Shown piece after piece: positions 27,341 through 35,400 of a stretch of 64,000 nucleotides of DNA (position 1 is its first letter; each line of letters starts with the position of its first letter). The stretch is taken from the NCBI GenBank assembly GCA_964636655.1, contig CAZWTK010000002.1, forward strand, positions 38,838-102,837, in the 5' to 3' direction. The notes beneath the pieces are model-generated. The model was not told the origin of the DNA. It saw only the letters and a list, made by a program, of their open reading frames with translations, and ran no database searches. The DNA comes from Fen-549 sp964636655. Lineage in GTDB: Bacteria; Actinomycetota; Thermoleophilia; Gaiellales; Gaiellaceae. The translations under genes and the position numbers were made by a program.

Positions 27341-28714
27341 TTAGCTCGATCCCTTCGACATGGAGGCAAGCGCGGGGCGTTCCCGGGCCGGGGAGGTGCC
27401 GAGATCGGTGAGCGCGAGCTCCGCCGCCGCCGACCCACTGCGAACGGCGCCCTCCATCGTTGCTGGCCAGCCGGTGTCGGTCCAGGCGCCGGCCAGGTAC
27501 AGACCGGGGATATCGGTGCGCGCAGCGGGACGCAGCCGGCGCGAGCCCGGAGCGGCGCGGAAGGTCGCGCGCGGCTCACGCGTGACGGCGAGATCGAGCA
27601 GCTCCGCGTTGGCGGCGGCGGGAAGGAGGCGTGCAAGCGCGGGCTCGAAGCGTTCGCGGAGCGCCCGAAGCGGCAAGCCGATCTCCTCTCGAGCGGCCGA
27701 GACCGAGACCGTGACGAGCTGGCCGCGACCGACGCCCGAAGCCGAGCTACGATCGAACAGCCACTGCACGGGTGAGTCGAGCGCGGCGGCCAACGGTTCG
27801 GTGAGCACCGACCGATCGTAGTGCAGGTGCAGGTTGAGGATCGGGCTCGAGCCGAGCCGCTCGAGCGCATCGACATCGACCGCCCCCGCCGGCAAGAGGC
27901 CGGAAACAACCTGGTGAGGAACGGCGCAGATGACCGCGTCGACCTCCTCGTTGCCCTGCGCGAGCTCCAGCCTGAGGCCTCTACGCTCGTTGCGGACGGC
28001 GCGCACCGCGGCGGCGAGCTCGACCCGTGCCCCCGCGCCGGCGAGCGCCGCCCCGGCCGCCTCGCCGTGCAGCTCTTGCAGCGGAACCGCCGCCACGCCG
28101 ATATCGCCCCCGTCCGTCGTCTCGAGCAGAGCGGTGCGGAAGACCTTCAGCGCGGAGGCAAGCGACGCCTCGGCGGCGCGAACGTTGAGCGTTGCTAGCG
28201 CGATCAGCTCCCAGAGCGCGGTGACGACGCGCTCGGACTGCCCTTGTCCGCGCAGCCATTCGGCGAAGCTCCGCTCGTCGAGCACCGGATCGTCCGGATC
28301 GAGCCGGCGCATCGCGGCGGCCGCGCGTAGGGCCGCCAGGCGCTCGCCGGTTGTGAGCGGCCGGTAGCGAAGTAGGCTGCCTACCAGCTGCAGAGGAGCG
28401 GGTAAGCCGTTTCGCTGCAGAAGCGCAGACCGGCCCGCCTCGCGCAGAACCGGCACTCGCAGGCGCGGCTGCAGGCTCACCAGCTCGCCGACGCCGAGGC
28501 GATCGAGAAAGCCGAGATAGGCGCTGCAGGCACGCAGAAACACGTGCTGGCCGTTGTCGATCCAGTGGTCGCGGCGCCTGACCGAGAAGGTGGCGCCGCC
28601 GAGCCGCCTGCGCGCCTCATACAGCGTCACCTCCGCCCCTGCGTCGGCGCATTCGAGCGCCGCCGTCAAGCCGGCCAACCCGCCGCCTACGACCGCGATT
28701 CGCCCGCCGCTCAA
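27341..28714 (-). CDS. hpnE: Hydroxysqualene dehydroxylase/reductase HpnE
   Basis: The FAD-dependent protein of the amine oxidase/phytoene desaturase type converts hydroxysqualene to squalene. The dinucleotide-binding motif IAVVGGGLAGLTAALE is at the N-terminus, followed by YEARRRLGGATFS. Near the C-terminus DIPGLYLAGAWTDTGWPATMEGAV binds FAD. I place the start at TTG 28712-28714 (MSGGRIAVVG), which overlaps the hpnD stop by 4 nt (TTGA). The frame stays open further upstream but there it only reads hpnD in the wrong frame. 457 aa. The stop TAA touches the shc ATG. Confidence 0.93.
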   Translation of the reverse strand: MSGGRIAVVGGGLAGLTAALECADAGAEVTLYEARRRLGGATFSVRRRDHWIDNGQHVFLRACSAYLGFLDRLGVGELVSLQPRLRVPVLREAGRSALLQRNGLPAPLQLVGSLLRYRPLTTGERLAALRAAAAMRRLDPDDPVLDERSFAEWLRGQGQSERVVTALWELIALATLNVRAAEASLASALKVFRTALLETTDGGDIGVAAVPLQELHGEAAGAALAGAGARVELAAAVRAVRNERRGLRLELAQGNEEVDAVICAVPHQVVSGLLPAGAVDVDALERLGSSPILNLHLHYDRSVLTEPLAAALDSPVQWLFDRSSASGVGRGQLVTVSVSAAREEIGLPLRALRERFEPALARLLPAAANAELLDLAVTREPRATFRAAPGSRRLRPAARTDIPGLYLAGAWTDTGWPATMEGAVRSGSAAAELALTDLGTSPARERPALASMSKGSS

Positions 28715-29556
28715 ACGCCCGCCTTCACCAGACTGCGCGCGAGCAACCAGACCTTCTCGCCGCGACCGAGCGACATGCGCCCGTCGAGCACCTTCGCGGG
28801 GTTCGCCGCGATGCGCTCGAGCAGACGCAGATACGAGCCCGCCATCGCGAGCACGCAGGTGGCGCTGCGGCGATCGAGCAGCGGCACAAGCTCCAGACCG
28901 TGCTCGAACCAGGCCAGTCCGCGCTCGGCCTCGTAAGCGACGACGAGCTCGATCGGTCCCTCGAGCCGCCCGTCCGCGATCCGGCAATCGAAGCGCTCGA
29001 GATCCTCCTGCGGAAGGTAGCGGCGCCCGCAGAGCGTGTCCTCGCGCAGGTCGCGCAGTATGTTCGTGATCTGGAGAGCGACTCCGAGATCGTCAGCGAG
29101 CAGGCCCGCCCTCTCGCGATCGTCCGCATCGAAGACGCCGAGTGAGAGCCGCCCGATCGAGCCCGCCACGCAGCGGCAGTACTCGACCAGCTCCGGGAAG
29201 TCGGAGTAGGTGCGCCCGCGTACGTCCATCTCGGCGCCGTCGATGAGGTCACCGAACGCCGCGAGCGGAATTGGATAGCGCTCGGCCGCATCCGCCAGCG
29301 CGGCCAGTACGCGATCGTCTCTCACCTCCTCGATCCGATCGAGCTGCTCGCGCAGTGAGCTCAGCTGGCTCAGCTTCTCGTCGCCCGGGAGGACACCGTC
29401 CGCGATGTCGTCGACACGGCGCGCCAGCGCATAGACCGCGAAGATCGCCTCGCGCCTGTCGGAGGGGAGGATGCGCATTCCCGCGTAGAAGCTCGAGCCG
29501 GAGCTGCGCACGAGCTGGCGGCAATGCTCGTAGGCGAGCTCCGTGGCGACGCTCAT
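28711..29556 (-). CDS. hpnD: Presqualene diphosphate synthase HpnD
   Basis: The 281-aa trans-isoprenyl diphosphate synthase condenses two FPP to presqualene diphosphate. The first Asp-rich motif is RRVDDIADG and the second lies in DLGVALQITNILRDLREDTLCGRRYLPQEDL. SSFYAGMRILPSDRREAIFAVYAL is the conserved N-terminal helix. ATG at 29554-29556 overlaps the hpnC stop (ATGA). The paralogous hpnC sits directly upstream. D-type assignment rests on order and on the NILRDLREDxxxGRRYLP motif. Confidence 0.93.
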   Translation of the reverse strand: MSVATELAYEHCRQLVRSSGSSFYAGMRILPSDRREAIFAVYALARRVDDIADGVLPGDEKLSQLSSLREQLDRIEEVRDDRVLAALADAAERYPIPLAAFGDLIDGAEMDVRGRTYSDFPELVEYCRCVAGSIGRLSLGVFDADDRERAGLLADDLGVALQITNILRDLREDTLCGRRYLPQEDLERFDCRIADGRLEGPIELVVAYEAERGLAWFEHGLELVPLLDRRSATCVLAMAGSYLRLLERIAANPAKVLDGRMSLGRGEKVWLLARSLVKAGV

Positions 29557-30422
29557 CTTCCCGCCCCGTACGCGCGCAGGATCTCTCGAATGCGACGGCG
29601 GCGGCTCACCCGCGGCGGGCCCGCGAGCACCTCGTAGCGCGCGGCCTTGACTGCTTGGAGCGCCGCGCGACCGCCGCCGACGTAACCGGCCACGGCCAGA
29701 CGGGCGCGGCCGTGCAGGCGCCCGAGTAGCAAAGCGCCCTCGTCGAGCAGCATTCGAGCGCGCTCCAGCTCGAAGGCGAGGAGGCGGCATAGGGACTCGC
29801 TCACACCCGCGGCGCCGAGTTCGTCGCGCTCGACGCCGAATCGCTCGATGTCCTCCGTCGGGATATACACCCGTCCGCGGCCATAGTCCTGCGCGACGTC
29901 CTGCCAGTGCTCGATGAGCTGCAGAGCGGTGCAGATCCGGTCAGAGAGCGCGATCCGATCGGCTGTCGCTTGCCGAAAGACGTACAGGACAAGCTCGCCG
30001 ACCGGGTTGGCCGAGAGCTCGCAGTAGGCAAGCAGCTCGGCGAAGGTTTCGTAGCGCTTCTTCTTTTGATCGCTGCGATTCGCTTCGATCAGACGCAGGA
30101 ACGGGTCGCGGGGAAGATCCAGCGCTCGCACGGTAGGCGCGAGCCGTCGCAGAAGCGGGTGCTCGGGCTGGCCCGAAAACGCCCGCTCGAGATCGTGCTC
30201 GAGCCGGTCGAGTAGTGCCAGGCGATCTCCCGCAAGCTCGTCTCCGATCTGGTCGGCCAGGCGCGCGAAGCCGTAGATCGCCGTCAGATGGGCGCGCGTT
30301 CTCGGCCCCAGCAAAGCCATCGCCACCGGGAAGTTCTCGTCGACGGCGAGCGGAAGAATCGCCGCCTCGCCCGGCAGATCTACCACGTGCTCTCCTGGGC
30401 TTCGGCCAAGCGCCTCTGTCAT
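29553..30422 (-). CDS. hpnC: Hydroxysqualene synthase HpnC
   Basis: The 289-aa squalene/phytoene synthase family member converts presqualene diphosphate to hydroxysqualene. Features: VDENFPVAMALLGPRTR, the first Asp motif ARLADQIGDE and the second in IEHWQDVAQDYGRGRVYIP. This DVAxDYxxGRxYIP form is typical of HpnC. I chose ATG at 30420-30422 (MTEALGRSPGEH). The open frame upstream has no homology-like sequence. It is the first gene of the hopanoid operon, divergent from the aminotransferase across ~220 nt that should hold both promoters. Confidence 0.92.
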   Translation of the reverse strand: MTEALGRSPGEHVVDLPGEAAILPLAVDENFPVAMALLGPRTRAHLTAIYGFARLADQIGDELAGDRLALLDRLEHDLERAFSGQPEHPLLRRLAPTVRALDLPRDPFLRLIEANRSDQKKKRYETFAELLAYCELSANPVGELVLYVFRQATADRIALSDRICTALQLIEHWQDVAQDYGRGRVYIPTEDIERFGVERDELGAAGVSESLCRLLAFELERARMLLDEGALLLGRLHGRARLAVAGYVGGGRAALQAVKAARYEVLAGPPRVSRRRRIREILRAYGAGR

Positions 30423-30641
30423 TGACGTGCAGACTTCGGTCAAGCGTTCCCGTATGCGACGGCGGCAAACGTCTTGCAGTCTAGCCACTTTCTGTGAGAA
30501 AACCGCTTTGGATGCAAGTGTGAAGCAGAGGGAAACCGTCCGACCCGATTCGACTCGGTTCCGTATCTTCGCCGGTGGCGGTGAGCGATCGCCTCGAGCT
30601 ACCCTCGAAGCGGCCGACCGGTACCGAGGGCATACGTCAAA

Positions 30642-32060
30642 ATGACTGCGATGAGACGAACACCCAGGACAAACAAGAGCGAGCTCTCCGAGAACGCCTT
30701 CAGCCTTGGCGAGCTGACGGCGGGGCGACGCGGAGAAGCGACCGAGCTCTGGGCGAAGACGATCAATCCACAGTTCACCCGCATCCTCAAGGCGATCGGC
30801 TTCGATCGGGAGTGGGCGCGCGCGCAGGGCGCCTACCTCTGGGATGCGGACGGAAACCGTTACCTCGACGTGCTGGGCGGCTTCGGAATGTTCAACGTCG
30901 GACGTAACAATCCGCGTATACGCTCGGCGCTGATCGAAGCGCTCGAGCTCGACCTCCCCGGATCGGTACAGATGGGAACGACGGCGCTCCCACCCCTGCT
31001 GGCCGAGGCCTTGCTGGCGCGAATGCCAGACCGGCTCGAGCGCGTTCTGTTCACCAGCAGCGGCACCGAAGCGATCGAGGCGGCGATCAAGCTCGGCCGT
31101 GCCGCCAGCAAACGATCCCGGGTCGTCTCGGCCGAGCACGGCTTCCACGGGCTGACCCTGGGCTCGCTGTCGGTAAACGGCTGCCCCGAGTTCACGAGTA
31201 GGTTCGGACCACTGCTACCCGACTGCGAGCGCGTTCCGTTCGGCGATCTCGCGGCGCTGGAAGGAAAGCTCGAGCGCGAGGATGTGGCTCTTTTCCTGGT
31301 CGAGCCGATTCAGGGCAAGGGCGTCAACCTGCCGCCGCCCGGGTACCTGGAGGGCGCACAGGAGCTCTGCCGCCGCTTCGGCACGCTCTTCTGCGTCGAC
31401 GAGGTTCAGACGGGGTTCGGCCGGACGGGCAGGCTGTTCGCCTTCGAGCACTGGGGCCTCGAGCCCGACCTGGTGCCGGTTGCGAAGTCTCTCTCCGGCG
31501 GCTACGTGCCCGTCGGCGCGCTGATCATGTCGAAGGCGGTGCACGAGGCGGTTTTCGATCGCATGGAGAACGCTCTCAGCCACGGCTCGACCTTCGCGCC
31601 CAACGAGCTCGCCATGGCGGCGGGCCTGGCGACGCTGCACGAGATCGACTCGCAAAAGCTGGTCGAGCGAAGCGAGCGACTCGGCGAAATGCTGCTCGAG
31701 ATCGGCGGGCGCCTGGCAAACAGCCACGACGTCGTCAAAGAGGTGCGCGGACGCGGCCTGATGTGGGCGATCGAGTTCGGCGAGCCGCGGTCGGGCAGCC
31801 GCTCGTACCGGACGATCGATCGGCTTCAACCGGGCCTGTTCGCCCAGCTAGTGACCGCGCCGCTGTTCTCCGAGCATCGCATCCTTTCGCAGGTCGCTGG
31901 TCACTCCATGGCGGTGATCAAGGTGCTCCCGCCTCTGGTCGTCTCTGAGCAAGACATCTCCTGGCTGGGAGACGCGCTGGACGGCTCGATCGCCAAGGCG
32001 CAGCGCCTACCGCGCTCACTGGCGCAGCTGGCAATCGGCTCGCTGCGCGCGTTTTCGTAG
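30642..32060 (+). CDS. Class III PLP aminotransferase, HpnO-like by context
   Basis: The 472-aa fold-type I aminotransferase has the PLP-binding Lys at ~282 in VPVAKSLSGGYVPVGA. SSGTEAIEAAIKLGR anchors the phosphate, EHGFHGLTLGSLS carries the ring-stacking region and FCVDEVQTGFGRTG the Asp for the pyridine N. Family members include ornithine and acetylornithine aminotransferases. Placed back to back with the hopanoid operon, a role in making aminobacteriohopanetriol (as HpnO) is plausible but inferred. The N-terminus is ~35 residues longer than standard ornithine aminotransferases, also seen in HpnO-type proteins. Confidence 0.8.
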   Translation: MTAMRRTPRTNKSELSENAFSLGELTAGRRGEATELWAKTINPQFTRILKAIGFDREWARAQGAYLWDADGNRYLDVLGGFGMFNVGRNNPRIRSALIEALELDLPGSVQMGTTALPPLLAEALLARMPDRLERVLFTSSGTEAIEAAIKLGRAASKRSRVVSAEHGFHGLTLGSLSVNGCPEFTSRFGPLLPDCERVPFGDLAALEGKLEREDVALFLVEPIQGKGVNLPPPGYLEGAQELCRRFGTLFCVDEVQTGFGRTGRLFAFEHWGLEPDLVPVAKSLSGGYVPVGALIMSKAVHEAVFDRMENALSHGSTFAPNELAMAAGLATLHEIDSQKLVERSERLGEMLLEIGGRLANSHDVVKEVRGRGLMWAIEFGEPRSGSRSYRTIDRLQPGLFAQLVTAPLFSEHRILSQVAGHSMAVIKVLPPLVVSEQDISWLGDALDGSIAKAQRLPRSLAQLAIGSLRAFS

Positions 32061-32118
32061 CTCTGCCGCCACCTGTAACTCGAGAGCCGGTGCCGGGCGC
32101 GCCTCGGGGCAGGAGGTA

Positions 32119-32322
32119 CTAGAGGAGAATGCGCAGCGCGATCTCTGCCGGGCAGCCGCGCTTCACGAGGTCGATGGCCTCGTGCAGATCTACTTCCAGG
32201 CGAGCAGCCAGTGAAGCGGCGCCGTCGGATGAGTACCCGGCGCGCTCCAGTTCCTCACTTCGCCAGCGCACGATGCGATCGAGCTCCGACTCGGTGATTA
32301 CGTTTGTGTTGGCCGCAGTCAT
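32119..32322 (-). CDS. Small uncharacterised protein, 67 aa
   Basis: A 67-aa frame begins MTAANTNVITESELDRIV and ends IALRILL. The ATG at 32320-32322 has GGAG 11 nt upstream, and a TATAAA-like element lies a further ~45 nt upstream. The sequence is predicted helical with an alternating pattern (RWRSEELERAGYSSDGAASLAARLEVDLHEAID), no membrane segment and no Cys pair. I do not recognise a named family; the compact acidic-basic helices could bind a larger protein. It lies just downstream of dnaE on the same strand but probably has its own promoter. It is too short and isolated to infer function. Confidence 0.7.
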   Translation of the reverse strand: MTAANTNVITESELDRIVRWRSEELERAGYSSDGAASLAARLEVDLHEAIDLVKRGCPAEIALRILL

Positions 32323-32431
32323 TGCTTTTCTATCTCCTACTGTACTTGTCGGTTCACCGTAGCGCAGTTGGTTCCCTTTATAGGGGGATATGGCGTCACT
32401 CGAAGCAACTCTTACGAAATTTTTACGGAAA

Positions 32432-32443
32432 GGGCTTTCGCCC
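32432..32443 (-). terminator. Possible weak terminator after dnaE
   Basis: On the minus strand GGGC-GAAA-GCCC forms a 4-bp stem with a GNRA loop, followed by TTTCC and, a little later, an AAAAATTT stretch. It is ~35 nt past the dnaE stop. The stem is short, so this is tentative. Confidence 0.3.
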
Positions 32444-32477
32444 ACTGTCGACCCGAGCTGCGAACGATCTTCAGAGG

Positions 32478-35400
32478 TCAGGCGACCACGCCGGCTTCGC
32501 CGAGAAGAGCCTTGGCCTCGGCGAAGAAGTCGCCGCTCGGCTTGACCTTGTAGGCCGGCCCGAGCCGAAGCTGCCTGGCGCCCTCCGAGGTCTCGACATC
32601 GAGCAGTACGGGCGAGTCGCCCGGAAAATCGCGCACGAGCGCGGCCAGCTCGGAGACGATTCCGGACGGAGCCCTGCGCGCATCCACCCGCAGACGCACC
32701 TCGCGCCGCTCGGGAACAGACTCGAACGCCTTGAGCTCCATAGCCAGTAACTTGGATTCGCCCTCTTTGTGATCGATCCTGCCCTTCACGATCAGAACCT
32801 GGTCGGAGGCGCACAAATCGCGCGTCTGCGCGAAAACAGAGTTGAAGACGACGACCTCCGCTCCGCCGGTCACATCGTCCAAGCGCATGAAGGCCATCGG
32901 ATCGCCCTTCTTCGTAGTGAGCTGGCGCACGTGCCCGACGATCCCGCCCACGATCACCACCTCGCCGTCGCGGCGACGGTCGAGATCGGATAGCCCGCAG
33001 TCGGTCTTGCGCCGCAGCTGGTCGCGAATCGCGTGCAGCGGATGCTCGGACACATAGAGGCCGAGAACCTCCTTCTCGATCCGGAGCAGCTCTGGCTTAT
33101 CGAACTCCTCGCCCGCGATCTCGGGATGGTGACGGGGCTGGTGCTCTCCCTCGCCGCCGCCGAGATCGAAGATGGAGCTCTGCCCACTCATACGATCGGC
33201 CAAGCGCTTCTGTCCCCAGGCGACGATCTGATCGAGCGCGGCGACGAGGCCCTTGCGCGAGGCTCCCGTCGAGTCGAAGGCGCCACACTTGACCAGCGCC
33301 TCGAGCACTCGCTTGTTGACGCAGCCCGAGTCGATCCGCTCGACGAAGTCCCAGACCGAGGCGAACACTCCGCCCTCCTCGCGGGCACTGACGATCGCCC
33401 GCGCCGCCCCCTCGCCCACGCCCTTGACTGCGTTCAAGCCGAAACGGATCTTCTCTTCGATCACCGCAAAGTCGGTCTGCGAGAAGTTGACGTCGGGCGG
33501 CAGCACCTCGATGCCCATCTCGTCGCAGGCGTTGACGTAGAAGGGCACCCTGTCTTTGGTGTTCATGACCGAGGAGATCAGGGCGGCCATGTACTGGCAG
33601 GGGTAGTGAGCCTTGAGCCAGGCGGTGCGATAGGCGATAAGCGCGTAGCAGGCGGCGTGGGACTTGTTGAAGGAGTAGTCCTGGGCCTTCTCGAGGTCGT
33701 CCCAGAGTCGGCGCGCCACCTTCGGCTGCACGCTGTTGGCCGCGCAGCCGGCGATGAACTTGTCCTTGAGCGAGGCCATCAGCTCGTGAATCTTCTTGCC
33801 GATCGCCTTGCGCAGATCGTCGGCCTCGGCCGGGCTGAAGCCGGCCAGATCCTTGGCGATCTCCATCGACTGTTCCTGGTAGATGCAGTTGTGGGCCAGA
33901 ACGCCGCTGGCGACGAAGTTGTGAAGCCGCTCCACCTCGATGTCGTAGACGTGTTCCTCACCCGCGGGCTCGATCGTCTGCACCTGCTGCCAGGAGATGC
34001 GGGAGGCCATCGCAGCGCGAGGAAGATCGAAGCGGTCTAGCAGCATGTCGAAGGAGGAGAGCTTGATCCGGCTTCTGCTCCGGGCCGCCGGATAGAAGTG
34101 CTGGTAGTCGAACCCGGTTTGCTTCGTCAGCCCCTTGAGCGACAGCCTTCCCCCACGGCTACGCTGCGAACCCACCGGAACGAGCTCCCTGGTTGCATGG
34201 AGAATTTCCTCGAGGACTCGCTTCCGGCCGAGTGTCAGCGAGTCGTCGGTGGCTCGGGTGTAAATCGAGCGTTTCGGACCGACCATATGCGGCTGGACCA
34301 CCTCGGCGAATCGGAGCGTCCCGTGGGTGGTGACCTGGTAGGCCGTCGCTCGAGTCGGCAAGCCATCCACCTGCCTCTCGTACTCGGAGCGGTAGATCGA
34401 CGACCTCACACCCAGCCGGAGTAGCAGCGTCTGGACGTCGCCAGCCAGCCGGAGGGAAACCGTCTTGAAGGAGACGCTGTTGCCTCGCACGTGCCCGTCG
34501 CAGTCCCAGAGCGTTGCCAGAAAACGTGCGATCTCTTCCTCGTCCAGTTCGAAGACCCACTCCGGAATCCACTTCTCAGCACTCCTTGGGCCCTTCCGGC
34601 GCCTCTTCGATCTCGCGTCGCTGACCTTCCAACGCAAGTCTTGCTCACGCAACCAGCAATCCAGCTCGGACGGCTCGTGGTAATCGAAGGAGTCGGGACG
34701 GCAAACGCAGAGTTGGGTGACGTCTCGCAGCTTGCGATAGCTCTTGAAGGCGACCCCTTCGAAGCCGAGCCTGCAGGTTTGTCGGAAGTCGCGGAGTAGC
34801 ACTGCGTCGGAGGAGAAGAAGGTCGGCTGCGGCTGACAGAGCGAGCCGTCGGCGAGAAGGTAGGCGAGGGTTCGCAGTCGCGCCCGATCCTGAGCGTCGA
34901 GGGTCCGGCCCGGCGTGGCGCGAGCCAGCACCCGCGGCGTTCCGAGATAGTCGCCCGGACCAAGTTGATCGAGCCTCTTCCAACCCCCTTCGGTGAGAAA
35001 TTCGTGATTGGCTGTGGCTCGGATCTCGACACCGTTTTTCAGCTTCATCCGGTAGACCGGGCGCACCCCGTTGTCGAACCAGCGCGTGATCCGAGAGTGA
35101 GCGGATCCGAGTTCCGCGTCAACGCCCTGAACAAGGACGCCCTCGTGGTCCTCGAGCGAGTCGAGGCGGCGGCGGCGGCCGCTTGCGGCGTCGAAGACGA
35201 GCGTGTCGCCGGTCAGACAGATCCCGTAAGTGGACTCCGTGATCGGCTTCAGGCGCTCGTCGACGAAGTCGACCTGCTCCCGGTCGTGCTTGCGCTTGGC
35301 GTAGACGGGGATGTACTGCATCGGACCGGGCCGGTAGAGAGCGACGAGGGCGATCAGGTCCTCGAACACGGTCGGCTTGACCTGGCGCAGGGCGTCGCGC

